A stretch of 30,151 nt of DNA from CAYJAZ01 sp964368455 (GTDB lineage Bacteria; Desulfobacterota; Desulfovibrionia; Desulfovibrionales; Desulfovibrionaceae), in contig CAYJAZ010000027.1 of assembly GCA_964368455.1 (NCBI GenBank), forward strand, positions 1 through 30,151. Reading direction: 5' to 3'. The translations under genes were made by a program, and so were the position numbers. The stretch's first letter is position 1. Each line of letters starts with the position of its first letter. Below are positions 1 through 6,834 of this stretch, piece after piece. The notes under the pieces were generated by a model. It was not told the origin of the DNA and did not search any database. It was given only the letters and a program-made list of their open reading frames with translations.

Positions 1-490
1 GCACATCAGCATCAGCACAGTCTAAAGCAGCATAAATACCTGCAATACCGCCACCGATAACCAATACTTTTTTAGTGATGTCAAATTGTTTACTGAATAA
101 AGGAGTGTTTAAACGCACTTTTTCAGCTGCAATCATAACTAAGTCAATAGCTTTTCTAGTGTTTGCTTCAATATCTTTACCAATCCATGAAACGTGTTCA
201 CGGATATTTGCCATTTCAAACATATATTTATTGAGTCCTGCTCGCTCACAAGTACGTCTGAAAGTCATTTCATGCATACGAGGAGAACAAGAAGCAACAA
301 CAATTGCGTCTAAATTATTTTCTTTGATAGCGTCAACAATAGTATCTTGGCCTGGTTCAGAACAAGTATACATATTTACTGATGAAAAAACTACATCAGG
401 AAAAGCTAAAGCTGCTTGTGCTACCTTGTCCACGTCAACAGTAGCGGCAATGTTAGAGCCGCATTTACATACAAATACACCAATTTTCAT
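1..490 (-). CDS. hdrA: HdrA-like heterodisulfide reductase subunit A, N-terminal part (partial)
   Basis: This is the first 163 residues of a CoB-CoM heterodisulfide reductase A-like flavoprotein; the rest lies beyond the left edge. The translation starts MKIGVFVCKCG. Cysteines are visible at about residues 8, 10, 43 and 68 (the last in ASCSPRMHE), which matches the HdrA N-terminal iron-sulfur region. A Rossmann FAD-binding motif, VLVIGGGIAGIYAA, lies near residue 145. In this family HdrA carries FAD and bifurcates electrons among ferredoxin, HdrBC and a hydrogenase or Flox/MvhD partner. In sulfate reducers the soluble complex is thought to work on the disulfide of a small redox protein. The ATG shares its first base with the hdrB stop codon (TAATG), so translation is probably coupled. 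The partner electron-input module is not visible here. Confidence 0.93.
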   Translation of the reverse strand, partial: MKIGVFVCKCGSNIAATVDVDKVAQAALAFPDVVFSSVNMYTCSEPGQDTIVDAIKENNLDAIVVASCSPRMHEMTFRRTCERAGLNKYMFEMANIREHVSWIGKDIEANTRKAIDLVMIAAEKVRLNTPLFSKQFDITKKVLVIGGGIAGIYAALDCADADV

Positions 491-1515
491 TATGCAGCTC
501 CCCCATTATCAGCTTCTTTCGCAGCTTGTTCAGCCGCTTTTGCAGCTTCTTTCGCAGCCTTTTCAGCAGCTCTAGCAGCATCTTTTGCCGCTTTTTCTGC
601 TTCTTTTGCTGCTTTTTCTTTTGCTTCTGCTTCTAAGCGAGCTGTATTTGCTGCAATCTTAGTAAATACAGAACTTGGATCTACAACTAATTTTTTCATT
701 TGTAGATCTTTGTCTTCAAAGCCAAAAGCAATGCCCATAAGCTGAGTGAAGTATAAAACAGGAAGATTAAACTTCTTATCTACTGCCTTCTCTGCTTGCC
801 CTTGACGTAGGTCTAAGTTCATGTGGCAAAGAGGACACGCAACAGCAACAACATCAGCATCAAATTCTTTTGCTCTTTCTAATAAACGAGCAGAAAGCTT
901 TGCTGTCATTTCCTGAGTTGGTATACCGTGTGCAGCGCCGCAGCATTCTGTTTTTAATGGGTATGGAACACATTCAGCACCTAAAGCAGTAAGGATATTA
1001 TCCATGCTCATAGGAACTTCTTGATTATCAAATTGCATTATTTGTGCAGGTCTTGTGAGTAAGCAGCCATAATAACAAGCAACTTTTAAGCCTGCTAAAG
1101 GTTTTTTCACCTTTTCAGTAATTTTTTCAATACCAACTTCTTCAACAAGATATTGCAAAACTGACAAAGTTTCAGGCATTTCAGTTGTTGGAGTGTCAAG
1201 AAGAGCATCTACCTCAGATTTAAAATGCTCGTCATTCATGCGGTATTTTGCTGTTTTAAGATTTGCTAAACATGATGGGCAGGAAGTAAGAACTTTTTCT
1301 GCATTCATGTCATTAGCTAAACGCAAGTTACGTGCAGATAAAGCAGAAGAAAGTTCGTGAGACATAGTATGTGCTGGGGTTGAACCACAGCAAGAAAAGT
1401 CTTCGATTTCTTTCATCACTACGCTTAAATGCTTACATACAGCTTGCGTGGAAGTTTCGTATTCTTTGCTTGAGCCTAAGGCTGAGCAACCAGGATAATA
1501 AGCGAGAGTTTTCAC
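490..1515 (-). CDS. hdrB: HdrB-like heterodisulfide reductase subunit B with Ala/Lys/Glu-rich C-terminal tail
   Basis: This 341-residue protein has two CCG domains (CX31-39CCX35-36CXXC). The first uses Cys10, Cys42-Cys43 and Cys79/Cys82; the second uses Cys151, Cys191-Cys192 and Cys227/Cys230. In HdrB these bind the non-cubane [4Fe-4S] clusters that reduce the disulfide. The start codon is GTG (base 1515), read directly after the hdrC stop in a TAGTG overlap, so it depends on coupling to hdrC. The catalytic part ends near residue 290, the usual family length. It is followed by about 50 residues made almost only of Ala, Lys, Glu and Arg, such as EKAAKEAEKAAKDAARAAEK, predicted to be a long charged helix, ending NGGAA. 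I do not know a function for that tail. Confidence 0.95.
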   Translation of the reverse strand: MKTLAYYPGCSALGSSKEYETSTQAVCKHLSVVMKEIEDFSCCGSTPAHTMSHELSSALSARNLRLANDMNAEKVLTSCPSCLANLKTAKYRMNDEHFKSEVDALLDTPTTEMPETLSVLQYLVEEVGIEKITEKVKKPLAGLKVACYYGCLLTRPAQIMQFDNQEVPMSMDNILTALGAECVPYPLKTECCGAAHGIPTQEMTAKLSARLLERAKEFDADVVAVACPLCHMNLDLRQGQAEKAVDKKFNLPVLYFTQLMGIAFGFEDKDLQMKKLVVDPSSVFTKIAANTARLEAEAKEKAAKEAEKAAKDAARAAEKAAKEAAKAAEQAAKEADNGGAA

Positions 1516-2084
1516 TATTTTGCCCCCTTTGCATGCTCTTGTTGAGCGTATCTTTCAAAAATTCTGCCAACTTCTGCCTTTCCTTTAATAAGGTGTGGGA
1601 CAAAAGGAAGTTTATTCCTTGAAAGCGCAGGCAAAGCAATATCCATACCTGTAAAGAAACGGCCTGTCCTAAACATATAATCCGCCATAACGCCAAGCTC
1701 ATATGAACGGCCTGTATAGCGAACTGTATCTAAGAATGATTTCCAGAACATTTCAATAGGGCGTGAATTAACATAACCCTCTCTTCTTGCCATATGGCGA
1801 AGAATATCCATAACTTTTGCTACATCAATATTATTTGGACAACGAGCAGTACAAGTTGAACAAGATAAACAAAGCCATAAAGATTTAGAAGATAATACTT
1901 CATCTTTAAAGCCGCATTGTGCAGCACGCATAACCCTACTTACCTGCTTATCATATAAAAATGAAGCAGGACAACCAGCAGTACACTTTCCACATTGATA
2001 GCACGTTGAAAGCTTCTCCCCACTTTCTTCTTCTATCGCATGAATAAATGCAAGATCTCTTTTGTTTAATTGCAGTGTATCCAT
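1515..2084 (-). CDS. hdrC: HdrC-like heterodisulfide reductase subunit C
   Basis: This small iron-sulfur protein of 189 residues transfers electrons between HdrA and HdrB. Two classical [4Fe-4S] motifs are visible: CYQCGKCTAGCP (residues 28-39) and CLSCSTCTARCP (72-83). The rest is helical, as in family members. It is soluble: no membrane helices of an HdrE or QmoC type are attached. I chose the ATG at 2084 because a GTAGGA ribosome site lies seven bases upstream. A GTG at 2087 would add one Met, but its spacing from that site is too short. It is the first gene of an hdrC-hdrB-hdrA operon and is transcribed away from prmA. Confidence 0.95.
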   Translation of the reverse strand: MDTLQLNKRDLAFIHAIEEESGEKLSTCYQCGKCTAGCPASFLYDKQVSRVMRAAQCGFKDEVLSSKSLWLCLSCSTCTARCPNNIDVAKVMDILRHMARREGYVNSRPIEMFWKSFLDTVRYTGRSYELGVMADYMFRTGRFFTGMDIALPALSRNKLPFVPHLIKGKAEVGRIFERYAQQEHAKGAK

Positions 2085-2128
2085 CACAAGTTCCTACGTT
2101 AAAATGTGTATATAAAAATAGTTATTGA

Positions 2129-2157
2129 TATTTACTATATTCTCTAAACCTTGTCAA
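2129..2157 (-). promoter_or_regulatory. Candidate sigma70-type promoter of hdrCBA
   Basis: On the minus strand a perfect -35 hexamer TTGACA (2152-2157) is followed after 17 bases by TAAATA (2129-2134), a poor -10. A TATAGT further upstream fits the -10 consensus better but is badly spaced. The site sits about 45 bases before the hdrC ATG. The -35 also lies inside the motif TTGACAAGGTTTA, which recurs on the prmA side as TTCACAAGGTTTA. Confidence 0.4.
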
Positions 2158-2328
2158 GAGTAGCGAAATTAAACATTTTTACATCCATATCTTATGCAAG
2201 TAGTGCTTTTTTTCATTTGCTACGAACATTTTTCACAAGGTTTAAAATTGAATTTTGATTAACTTGTCATTTAAATAAATTTGTATTAGTTAATATTTAT
2301 TAAATTTTTCTTTGTAGGTAAATAAAAA

Positions 2329-3240
2329 ATGGAAAAAAAACTCCACAGACTCGACATTGTTTTAAAGCAAGAAGACAGCGAAATCGCTCAAGCATTATTA
2401 TTTGAATTTATTCAATACGGTTGGGAAGAAGAAAACCTCGCTGATGACATGATTTTAATCCGTTTACACTGCGAAGAAGAAGAGATTTTAGATAAAGTTC
2501 AAACACTTATCAAAAACACTTATCCATACGCAAAATTCACTTCCTCTCAAATCGAAAACAAAGATTGGACTGAAGCGTGGAAACAATATTTCACTTCAGT
2601 TGATGCAGCAAATTATATAGTTCTGCCTTCTTGGGAAGCAGAACATGTTCAAGAATATAAGGATAAAGGCAAAATACCTTTACTTATAGAACCAAAATCA
2701 GCTTTCGGAACTGGCCACCACGCAACAACAGCTCTTTGCCTACACGCTATCTCCTCGCTTATTAATAAGAATAAGATCAATGCTTCACAAAATTTTTTAG
2801 ATCTAGGTTGTGGCACAGGCATTCTTGGTATTGCTTGCCAAAAAATAGGAATGAAAGGCCTTTGTGTTGATATAGATCCAATTGCAATGGTAAATACAGA
2901 AGAAAACCTTATTCTCAACAATGCCTTAGAAGATATTGCTATGGCAACAGGCAGCATTGATATTGTTGAAGGACAATTTGACATAGTGATAGCAAATATC
3001 CTTGCAGGCCCTTTAAAAATGCTCGCTCCAGACATTATTAAGTCTATTAAAAAAGACGGTGCACTAGTTTTATCAGGTATTCTTTCTTCTCAAGCAGACG
3101 ATGTTTGCCAAGCTTATGCTAGCCTTGGCACTCCAACTAAGATTGAAGCTCAAGATATTCCGCATCTTTGCCCTGAAAATATAGCGACTAACGAAATCAA
3201 ACCATCTGAAACATGGGTTGCCCTTATTTGGGAACTCTAA
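2329..3240 (+). CDS. prmA: Ribosomal protein L11 methyltransferase PrmA
   Basis: This 303-residue SAM-dependent enzyme is expected to trimethylate lysines and the N-terminus of ribosomal protein L11. The class I methyltransferase fold is clear. PKSAFGTGHHATTALCL near residues 121-137 is the PrmA signature before motif I. LDLGCGTGILGIA, near 157-169, is the SAM-binding loop. VDIDPIA is the acidic end of beta-2, and ANILAGPL is the substrate-side motif that replaces NPPY in PrmA. The N-terminal roughly 100 residues form the L11-recognition domain. A GTAGG stretch about ten bases before the ATG is the likely ribosome site. It is the first gene of a plus-strand run with rlpA-like and tsaB. Confidence 0.95.
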   Translation: MEKKLHRLDIVLKQEDSEIAQALLFEFIQYGWEEENLADDMILIRLHCEEEEILDKVQTLIKNTYPYAKFTSSQIENKDWTEAWKQYFTSVDAANYIVLPSWEAEHVQEYKDKGKIPLLIEPKSAFGTGHHATTALCLHAISSLINKNKINASQNFLDLGCGTGILGIACQKIGMKGLCVDIDPIAMVNTEENLILNNALEDIAMATGSIDIVEGQFDIVIANILAGPLKMLAPDIIKSIKKDGALVLSGILSSQADDVCQAYASLGTPTKIEAQDIPHLCPENIATNEIKPSETWVALIWEL

Positions 3241-3264
3241 ACACTAGATAGAAAACTCCTCTCT

Positions 3265-4158
3265 ATGAAAAATAAATCTCTTCGCTACTTCTTTATCACA
3301 ATATTTTGTATTCTTTTGCTTAAAGTCTTCTCTACTGAAGAAAATAGCCATAAAGATTCAAAGAAAACTCTTCTGACAACAGAAGAAAGCTTAGTTGCGT
3401 CTAATAAAGACAAAGAAGAAAAGAAAGAAGAAGAGAAAGAAATAACAAAAGAAGAGAATATATCAAAAGAAAAAAGCAAAAAAATTGAAAATATTATTGC
3501 TATCCATGAAGAATTAGACACTAAAGAAACGACACTTGCAGAAAAAAATATCTCACTTAAAGAAGTTGTACTTTCAGATCCAGTTTACGAAGATGCTCTC
3601 AGACTTGAAGGCGAAGCTTCATGGTATGGGCCTGGTTTTCACGGCAGGCTTACAGCAAATGGCGAAAAATATAATCAATTCTCGCTCACAGCCGCTCATA
3701 AAAGCCTTAAATTTGGCCAAGTTTTACACGTGACTAATAAGGCGAATAATAAGTCAGTTCTTGTACGTATAAACGATAGAGGGCCATATGTTGGCAATAG
3801 AATACTCGATCTTTCAGAAGCGGCAATGGATATTTTAAATGGTAAGAAAAGCGGTGTCATAAAAGTAGAAACCGTTACAGTCACTAATAATAAAGGTATA
3901 CCCTACGACAAAAACAAAGCTTTTTATATTCAATGTGCTAAAGAAAAAAGCATAGAAAAAGCACATGCACAACTCAGTAAATTACATAAAATCGGCATGT
4001 ATGAAGCACATATCTACTTAGTCGAAGAAGATTATATAGTTGCCTTTGGCCCCTATGCAAATTTTAAAGACGCACAATACCATCGCATAGACTTCCTTAC
4101 CCTCTTTCCACTTGCAAGTATTGAACTTTATTCTAATAATTTAAAAGAACTTGAGTAA
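3265..4158 (+). CDS. rlpA: RlpA-family septal peptidoglycan protein (DPBB + SPOR domains)
   Basis: This 297-residue envelope protein has four parts. (1) A hydrophobic N-terminal segment, FFITIFCILLLKVF (about residues 9-22). (2) A Lys/Glu-rich linker of about 60-80 residues. (3) A double-psi beta-barrel at about 110-200, with GEASWYGPGFHGRLTANG and INDRGPYVGNRILDLS, the RlpA core including its conserved Asp. (4) A SPOR domain at about 215-290, starting KAFYIQCAKE. RlpA members are lytic transglycosylases, or septum-localised relatives, that act on denuded glycan; SPOR directs them to the division site. Classical RlpA is a lipoprotein, but no lipobox is visible here, so an inner-membrane anchor or cleaved signal is more likely. 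No clear Shine-Dalgarno site precedes the ATG, which lies 24 bases after prmA, so reinitiation is possible. Confidence 0.88.
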   Translation: MKNKSLRYFFITIFCILLLKVFSTEENSHKDSKKTLLTTEESLVASNKDKEEKKEEEKEITKEENISKEKSKKIENIIAIHEELDTKETTLAEKNISLKEVVLSDPVYEDALRLEGEASWYGPGFHGRLTANGEKYNQFSLTAAHKSLKFGQVLHVTNKANNKSVLVRINDRGPYVGNRILDLSEAAMDILNGKKSGVIKVETVTVTNNKGIPYDKNKAFYIQCAKEKSIEKAHAQLSKLHKIGMYEAHIYLVEEDYIVAFGPYANFKDAQYHRIDFLTLFPLASIELYSNNLKELE

Positions 4159-4160
4159 TT

Positions 4161-4916
4161 ATGTCCACAGAAAAAAACATTACATTGATATTAAATGCAT
4201 CCGAAGGGATTTTACAAATAATTGTTGCAAGAGAAAAAACTCTTCTTGCTCATCAAGAATGGGATTGTCCAAAAAATGCTACAGAAAAACTAACTTTACT
4301 CATAAAAGATATTTTTCAAAAGCTCGACCTGCCTCTTAATTCCATTGAAAAAATAGCATCTGTAGTAGGTGCTGGCTCTTTCACAGGTATTCGTCTCTGT
4401 CAGCAAACTTCCGCCGCTCTGGCACGTGTATTTAATGCAAAACAAGTAGCTATAGATTTTTTACATGCCCTTGCCTTTAACGCACCAACAAAACAAAATA
4501 CGCACACAAGAGTCATCACTCATGCAAAGAAAAATCTCGTGCATTGTGCCGATTTCATAGCAAATGAAGAAAATATTCCAGTGCAAATAAGCAAAACTGT
4601 TCTCATAGAGCCATTAAAAGCATTAGCAGAAAATGCAACAAACAATCAAGTGAACTACATTCTCGGTTCAGGACTCAATAAAATTCGCGAAAAAGAAAAT
4701 GAAAGTGCTATTGTCTTCTTACCAGAAATTGCCAATAATCTCAATCCATTGGTATTAATTTTATTAGCAAATTACAATCAAGCATCAAATAAAGATATAG
4801 AACCTGAATACGTGCGTAGCTGTGATGCCGTTGATAATCTTGAATATATTTCACAAAAATTAGGCAATAATCCAGATGCCGCATTAAATAAATATCAAGA
4901 AATTATAAAGAATTAA
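4161..4916 (+). CDS. tsaB: tRNA threonylcarbamoyladenosine biosynthesis protein TsaB
   Basis: This 251-residue ASKHA-fold protein is the scaffold partner of TsaD (with TsaE) for making t6A37 on ANN-decoding tRNAs. VVGAGSFTGIRLCQQTSAAL near residues 70-89 is the TsaB hallmark (the GxGSFTGxR motif). The N-terminus ITLILNASEG is the first ASKHA strand, although the usual DTS is NAS here. The C-terminal half is divergent and ends with an EPEYVRSCDA-type motif typical of TsaB. It starts two bases after the rlpA stop and has only a weak GAG upstream, so translation is probably coupled. It is convergent with speB; only seven bases separate the two genes and no terminator hairpin is visible there. 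Confidence 0.9.
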   Translation: MSTEKNITLILNASEGILQIIVAREKTLLAHQEWDCPKNATEKLTLLIKDIFQKLDLPLNSIEKIASVVGAGSFTGIRLCQQTSAALARVFNAKQVAIDFLHALAFNAPTKQNTHTRVITHAKKNLVHCADFIANEENIPVQISKTVLIEPLKALAENATNNQVNYILGSGLNKIREKENESAIVFLPEIANNLNPLVLILLANYNQASNKDIEPEYVRSCDAVDNLEYISQKLGNNPDAALNKYQEIIKN

Positions 4917-4923
4917 ATCTTTG

Positions 4924-5823
4924 CTATTTCTTTGTATTATTAATATGCAAGCCCATAATTTTATAAACTAAATCCGCACATGCATAGTCAGATACTTGTG
5001 AATTTTCTGTAGGTGCTAATTCCACAACATCAAAGCCTACAAGTTCTCTATCTTTTAAACAAAATGCCAATAATTCTAAACTTTGATACCAACCCAAACC
5101 GCCTACAACAGGTGTGCCAGTATGGGCAATAATGGATGGATCTAAACCATCTACATCAAAGGAAATAAATATTTTTTTAGGAAAATCTTCTGGCAGCAAA
5201 CTATCTTCGCTCGCTCCCTTTGGTAAAAATTTTCCCCAATCTGAAAATAAATGTGCGTCGTAAGCCTTAATCAAATCTTTGTGTTCTTGTCTTACTTCAA
5301 ATTCTTCTTCACTATATGCACGCGTGCCAAATTGCACTAAAGGCAATTCTAAATCAAGAGCCCTATGCATAACACTAGCATGACTATATTGCGAACCCTC
5401 ATAACTATCACGTAAATCCGCATGTGCGTCAATATGCACAATGCCAAAAATCCCAAACTCTTCTTTCAAAGCCCTCAAAGCACCAGTAGTAATAGAATGT
5501 TCACCACCCAAAATCACAGGAAGTGCATTATTCTCCAATGCAATCTTCGTTGCAACTTGTAATTTTTCAAGCATACCCTCAGGACTGTCTTCAATAACAG
5601 CCTTTTGTGTGTGAATGCCCTCACGAGCAGGATATGTCTGTGTATAGCTATCAAATAATTCCAATTGTTCAGAAGCTTCAAGTATAGCCAATGGCCCACT
5701 TGCCGTACCCTTACCATATGAAACAGAATATTCAAAAGGTACGGGAATCACATGGAATAAAGCCTTATTCATAGCCGTGTTTTCCATCTCAGATGATAAA
5801 AAATGTGGAAAGATCTTTGTCAT
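4924..5823 (-). CDS. speB: Agmatinase/ureohydrolase family enzyme
   Basis: This 299-residue member of the arginase/agmatinase family carries all the binuclear manganese ligands: His in GGEHSITTGA, the HIDAHADLRD block, and SFDVDGLDP. Most bacterial proteins of this type and length are agmatinases, converting agmatine to putrescine and urea. The substrate cannot be decided from sequence alone, and formimidoylglutamase or guanidinobutyrase are alternatives. No arginine decarboxylase lies nearby. The ATG at 5823 has a TAGGA six bases upstream. Its 5' side abuts the palindromic element, whose end is only 26 bases away, so its promoter must lie in the element or it is read from further upstream. 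Confidence 0.85.
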   Translation of the reverse strand: MTKIFPHFLSSEMENTAMNKALFHVIPVPFEYSVSYGKGTASGPLAILEASEQLELFDSYTQTYPAREGIHTQKAVIEDSPEGMLEKLQVATKIALENNALPVILGGEHSITTGALRALKEEFGIFGIVHIDAHADLRDSYEGSQYSHASVMHRALDLELPLVQFGTRAYSEEEFEVRQEHKDLIKAYDAHLFSDWGKFLPKGASEDSLLPEDFPKKIFISFDVDGLDPSIIAHTGTPVVGGLGWYQSLELLAFCLKDRELVGFDVVELAPTENSQVSDYACADLVYKIMGLHINNTKK

Positions 5824-5848
5824 TATATATCCTATTTATAAAGTCATA

Positions 5849-5891
5849 TTTGCCTCCGGCGGCCAAAGGGGATAATCCCCTTTGGAAACCC
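5849..5891 (+). repeat. Left terminal inverted repeat of element A
   Basis: It begins TTTGCCTCCGGCGGCC and continues through the self-complementary block CCAAAGGGGATAATCCCC to GGAAACCC. It is the reverse complement of 6763-6805 apart from the loop of the inner hairpin, and it matches the terminal repeats of the element at 20573-21180. Confidence 0.92.
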
Positions 5892-6132
5892 TAGCAAGGC
5901 AAGGTGAATCCATTTATTTTTTTGTATATTTCTTTTATTTTTTTATTTGCGAAAAAGTTTTAAAATTTTGGTGCTTTGCACCAAAATATTAAATACTGTT
6001 TCGCTTTAAAATAGTGAGAAAATAGTTAGTACAAAGACTAAGTTGGCATTTGTCACTGCGTTCCAAATGTGAATAATGTATTAATTTTAATTAGAGAATA
6101 GTTGTATTTATCCCATTAAAATCAAAGCACAG

Positions 6133-6171
6133 ACTCGTCATTGCGAGGAGTGAAACGACGTGGCAATCCAT
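6133..6171 (+). repeat. Central CGTCATTGCGAG...GGCAATCC module, copy 1
   Basis: The module starts ACTCGTCATTGCGAGGAG and ends GTGGCAATCCAT; ATTGC and GCAAT can pair. Similar palindromes occur in intergenic regions of many unrelated bacteria (from memory). Related copies lie at 6427-6474 and 20851-20885, both in the opposite orientation. Confidence 0.85.
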
Positions 6172-6383
6172 GCCTTTTTAATTCAAAGAAAAATTAGACA
6201 CATTTGGAACACAGTGACAAATGCTTACTTAATCTTAATTAAAACTAATATCTCACCCATTTTAAAGCGAAACAGTATTTAAGAGTGAGAGGCGTGAGCC
6301 TCGAACTCTTAAAACTTTTTCGCAAATAAAAAAATAACTCTTCTTCTTTAGCTAAATTCCTACGCACTCATCTTGCCTTATTC

Positions 6384-6400
6384 GGGTTTCCAAAGGGGGC
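6384..6400 (-). repeat. Truncated internal terminal repeat
   Basis: The block GGGTTTCCAAAGGGGGC matches the inner half of the terminal repeat at 6763-6779 exactly. It stops at the centre of the hairpin; the outer half (CCCCTTTGGCCGCCGGAGGC) is replaced by unrelated sequence from 6401. Confidence 0.85.
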
Positions 6401-6426
6401 ATAGGAACCAAAATTGTATTCTGCTT

Positions 6427-6474
6427 TATGGATTGCCACGTCCTTCGCTCTGCTCACTCCTCGCAATGACGAGT
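6427..6474 (-). repeat. Central CGTCATTGCGAG module, copy 2 (inverted)
   Basis: Read on the minus strand it begins GACTCGTCATTGCGAGGAGT and ends CGTGGCAATCCATA. It is about eight bases longer in the middle than copy 1 (it has GAGCAGAGCGAAGG) and points the opposite way. Confidence 0.85.
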
Positions 6475-6581
6475 CTTGTAATATTCAATCCATTACTAAA
6501 GACTAAGATTAAAATTAAAATTTTTCACACATTTGGAACACAGTGACAAATGCTTACTTAATCTTAATTAAAACTAATATC

Positions 6582-6681
6582 NNNNNNNNNNNNNNNNNNN
6601 NNNNNNNNNNNNNNNNNNNNNNNNNNNNNNNNNNNNNNNNNNNNNNNNNNNNNNNNNNNNNNNNNNNNNNNNNNNNNNNNN
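6582..6681. other. Assembly gap (100 N)
   Basis: One hundred unknown bases lie inside the repeat. The flanks match 6198-6252 and 6303-6400 of the neighbouring copy, where only 50 bases (6253-6302) separate them. The N run is therefore probably a placeholder, and the missing sequence is predicted to be close to those 50 bases. Confidence 0.95.
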
Positions 6682-6762
6682 GAACTCTTAAAACTTTTTC
6701 GCAAATAAAAAAATAACTCTTCTTCTTTAGCTAAATCCCTACGCACTCATCTTGCCTTATTC

Positions 6763-6805
6763 GGGTTTCCAAAGGGGGCTTGCCCCTTTGGCCGCCGGAG
6801 GCAAA
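6763..6805 (-). repeat. Right terminal inverted repeat of element A
   Basis: GGGTTTCC, then the palindrome CCAAAGGGGGCTTGCCCC and GGCCGCCGGAGGC, are followed by an A run. It mirrors 5849-5891. The tolB stop codon lies 29 bases further right. Confidence 0.92.
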
Positions 6806-6834
6806 AAAAACTCTTAGACAAAAACTAATTTATT

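Larger units (their letters stand above)
5849..6805. repeat. Composite nested-palindrome element, locus A (about 1 kb with gap)
   Basis: A non-coding block fills the whole tolB-speB interval. It is bounded by terminal inverted repeats (5849-5891 and 6763-6805). Inside are inverted arms: GCGAAAAAGTTTTAAA at 5949 answered by TTAAAACTTTTTCGC ending at 6323; TGTTTCGCTTTAAAATAG near 5998 answered by TTTTAAAGCGAAACA near 6260; and CATTTGTCACTGCGTTCC at 6048 answered by a CATTTGGAACACAGTGACAA copy near 6201. A central CGTCATTGCGAG module lies in the middle. After a truncated terminal repeat at 6384-6400 a second partial copy follows (6401-6805) with a flipped centre and a duplicated right arm. Bases 6198-6252 recur exactly at 6527-6581, and 6303-6400 recur at 6682-6779 with one difference. 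No transposase is encoded. A MITE-like or BIME-like mosaic element is the best description. Confidence 0.9.

Noticed and set aside
416..745. An Ala/Ser/Phe-rich open frame antisense to the HdrB tail
   Set aside because: It is the complement of the Ala/Lys/Glu repeat and has no ribosome site or family signal.
5849..6805. CRISPR array
   Set aside because: The repeats are long, inverted and unevenly spaced, with no short direct repeats and spacers and no cas genes.
5849..6805. Insertion sequence with its own transposase
   Set aside because: No open frame of transposase size or motif lies between the terminal repeats at either locus.
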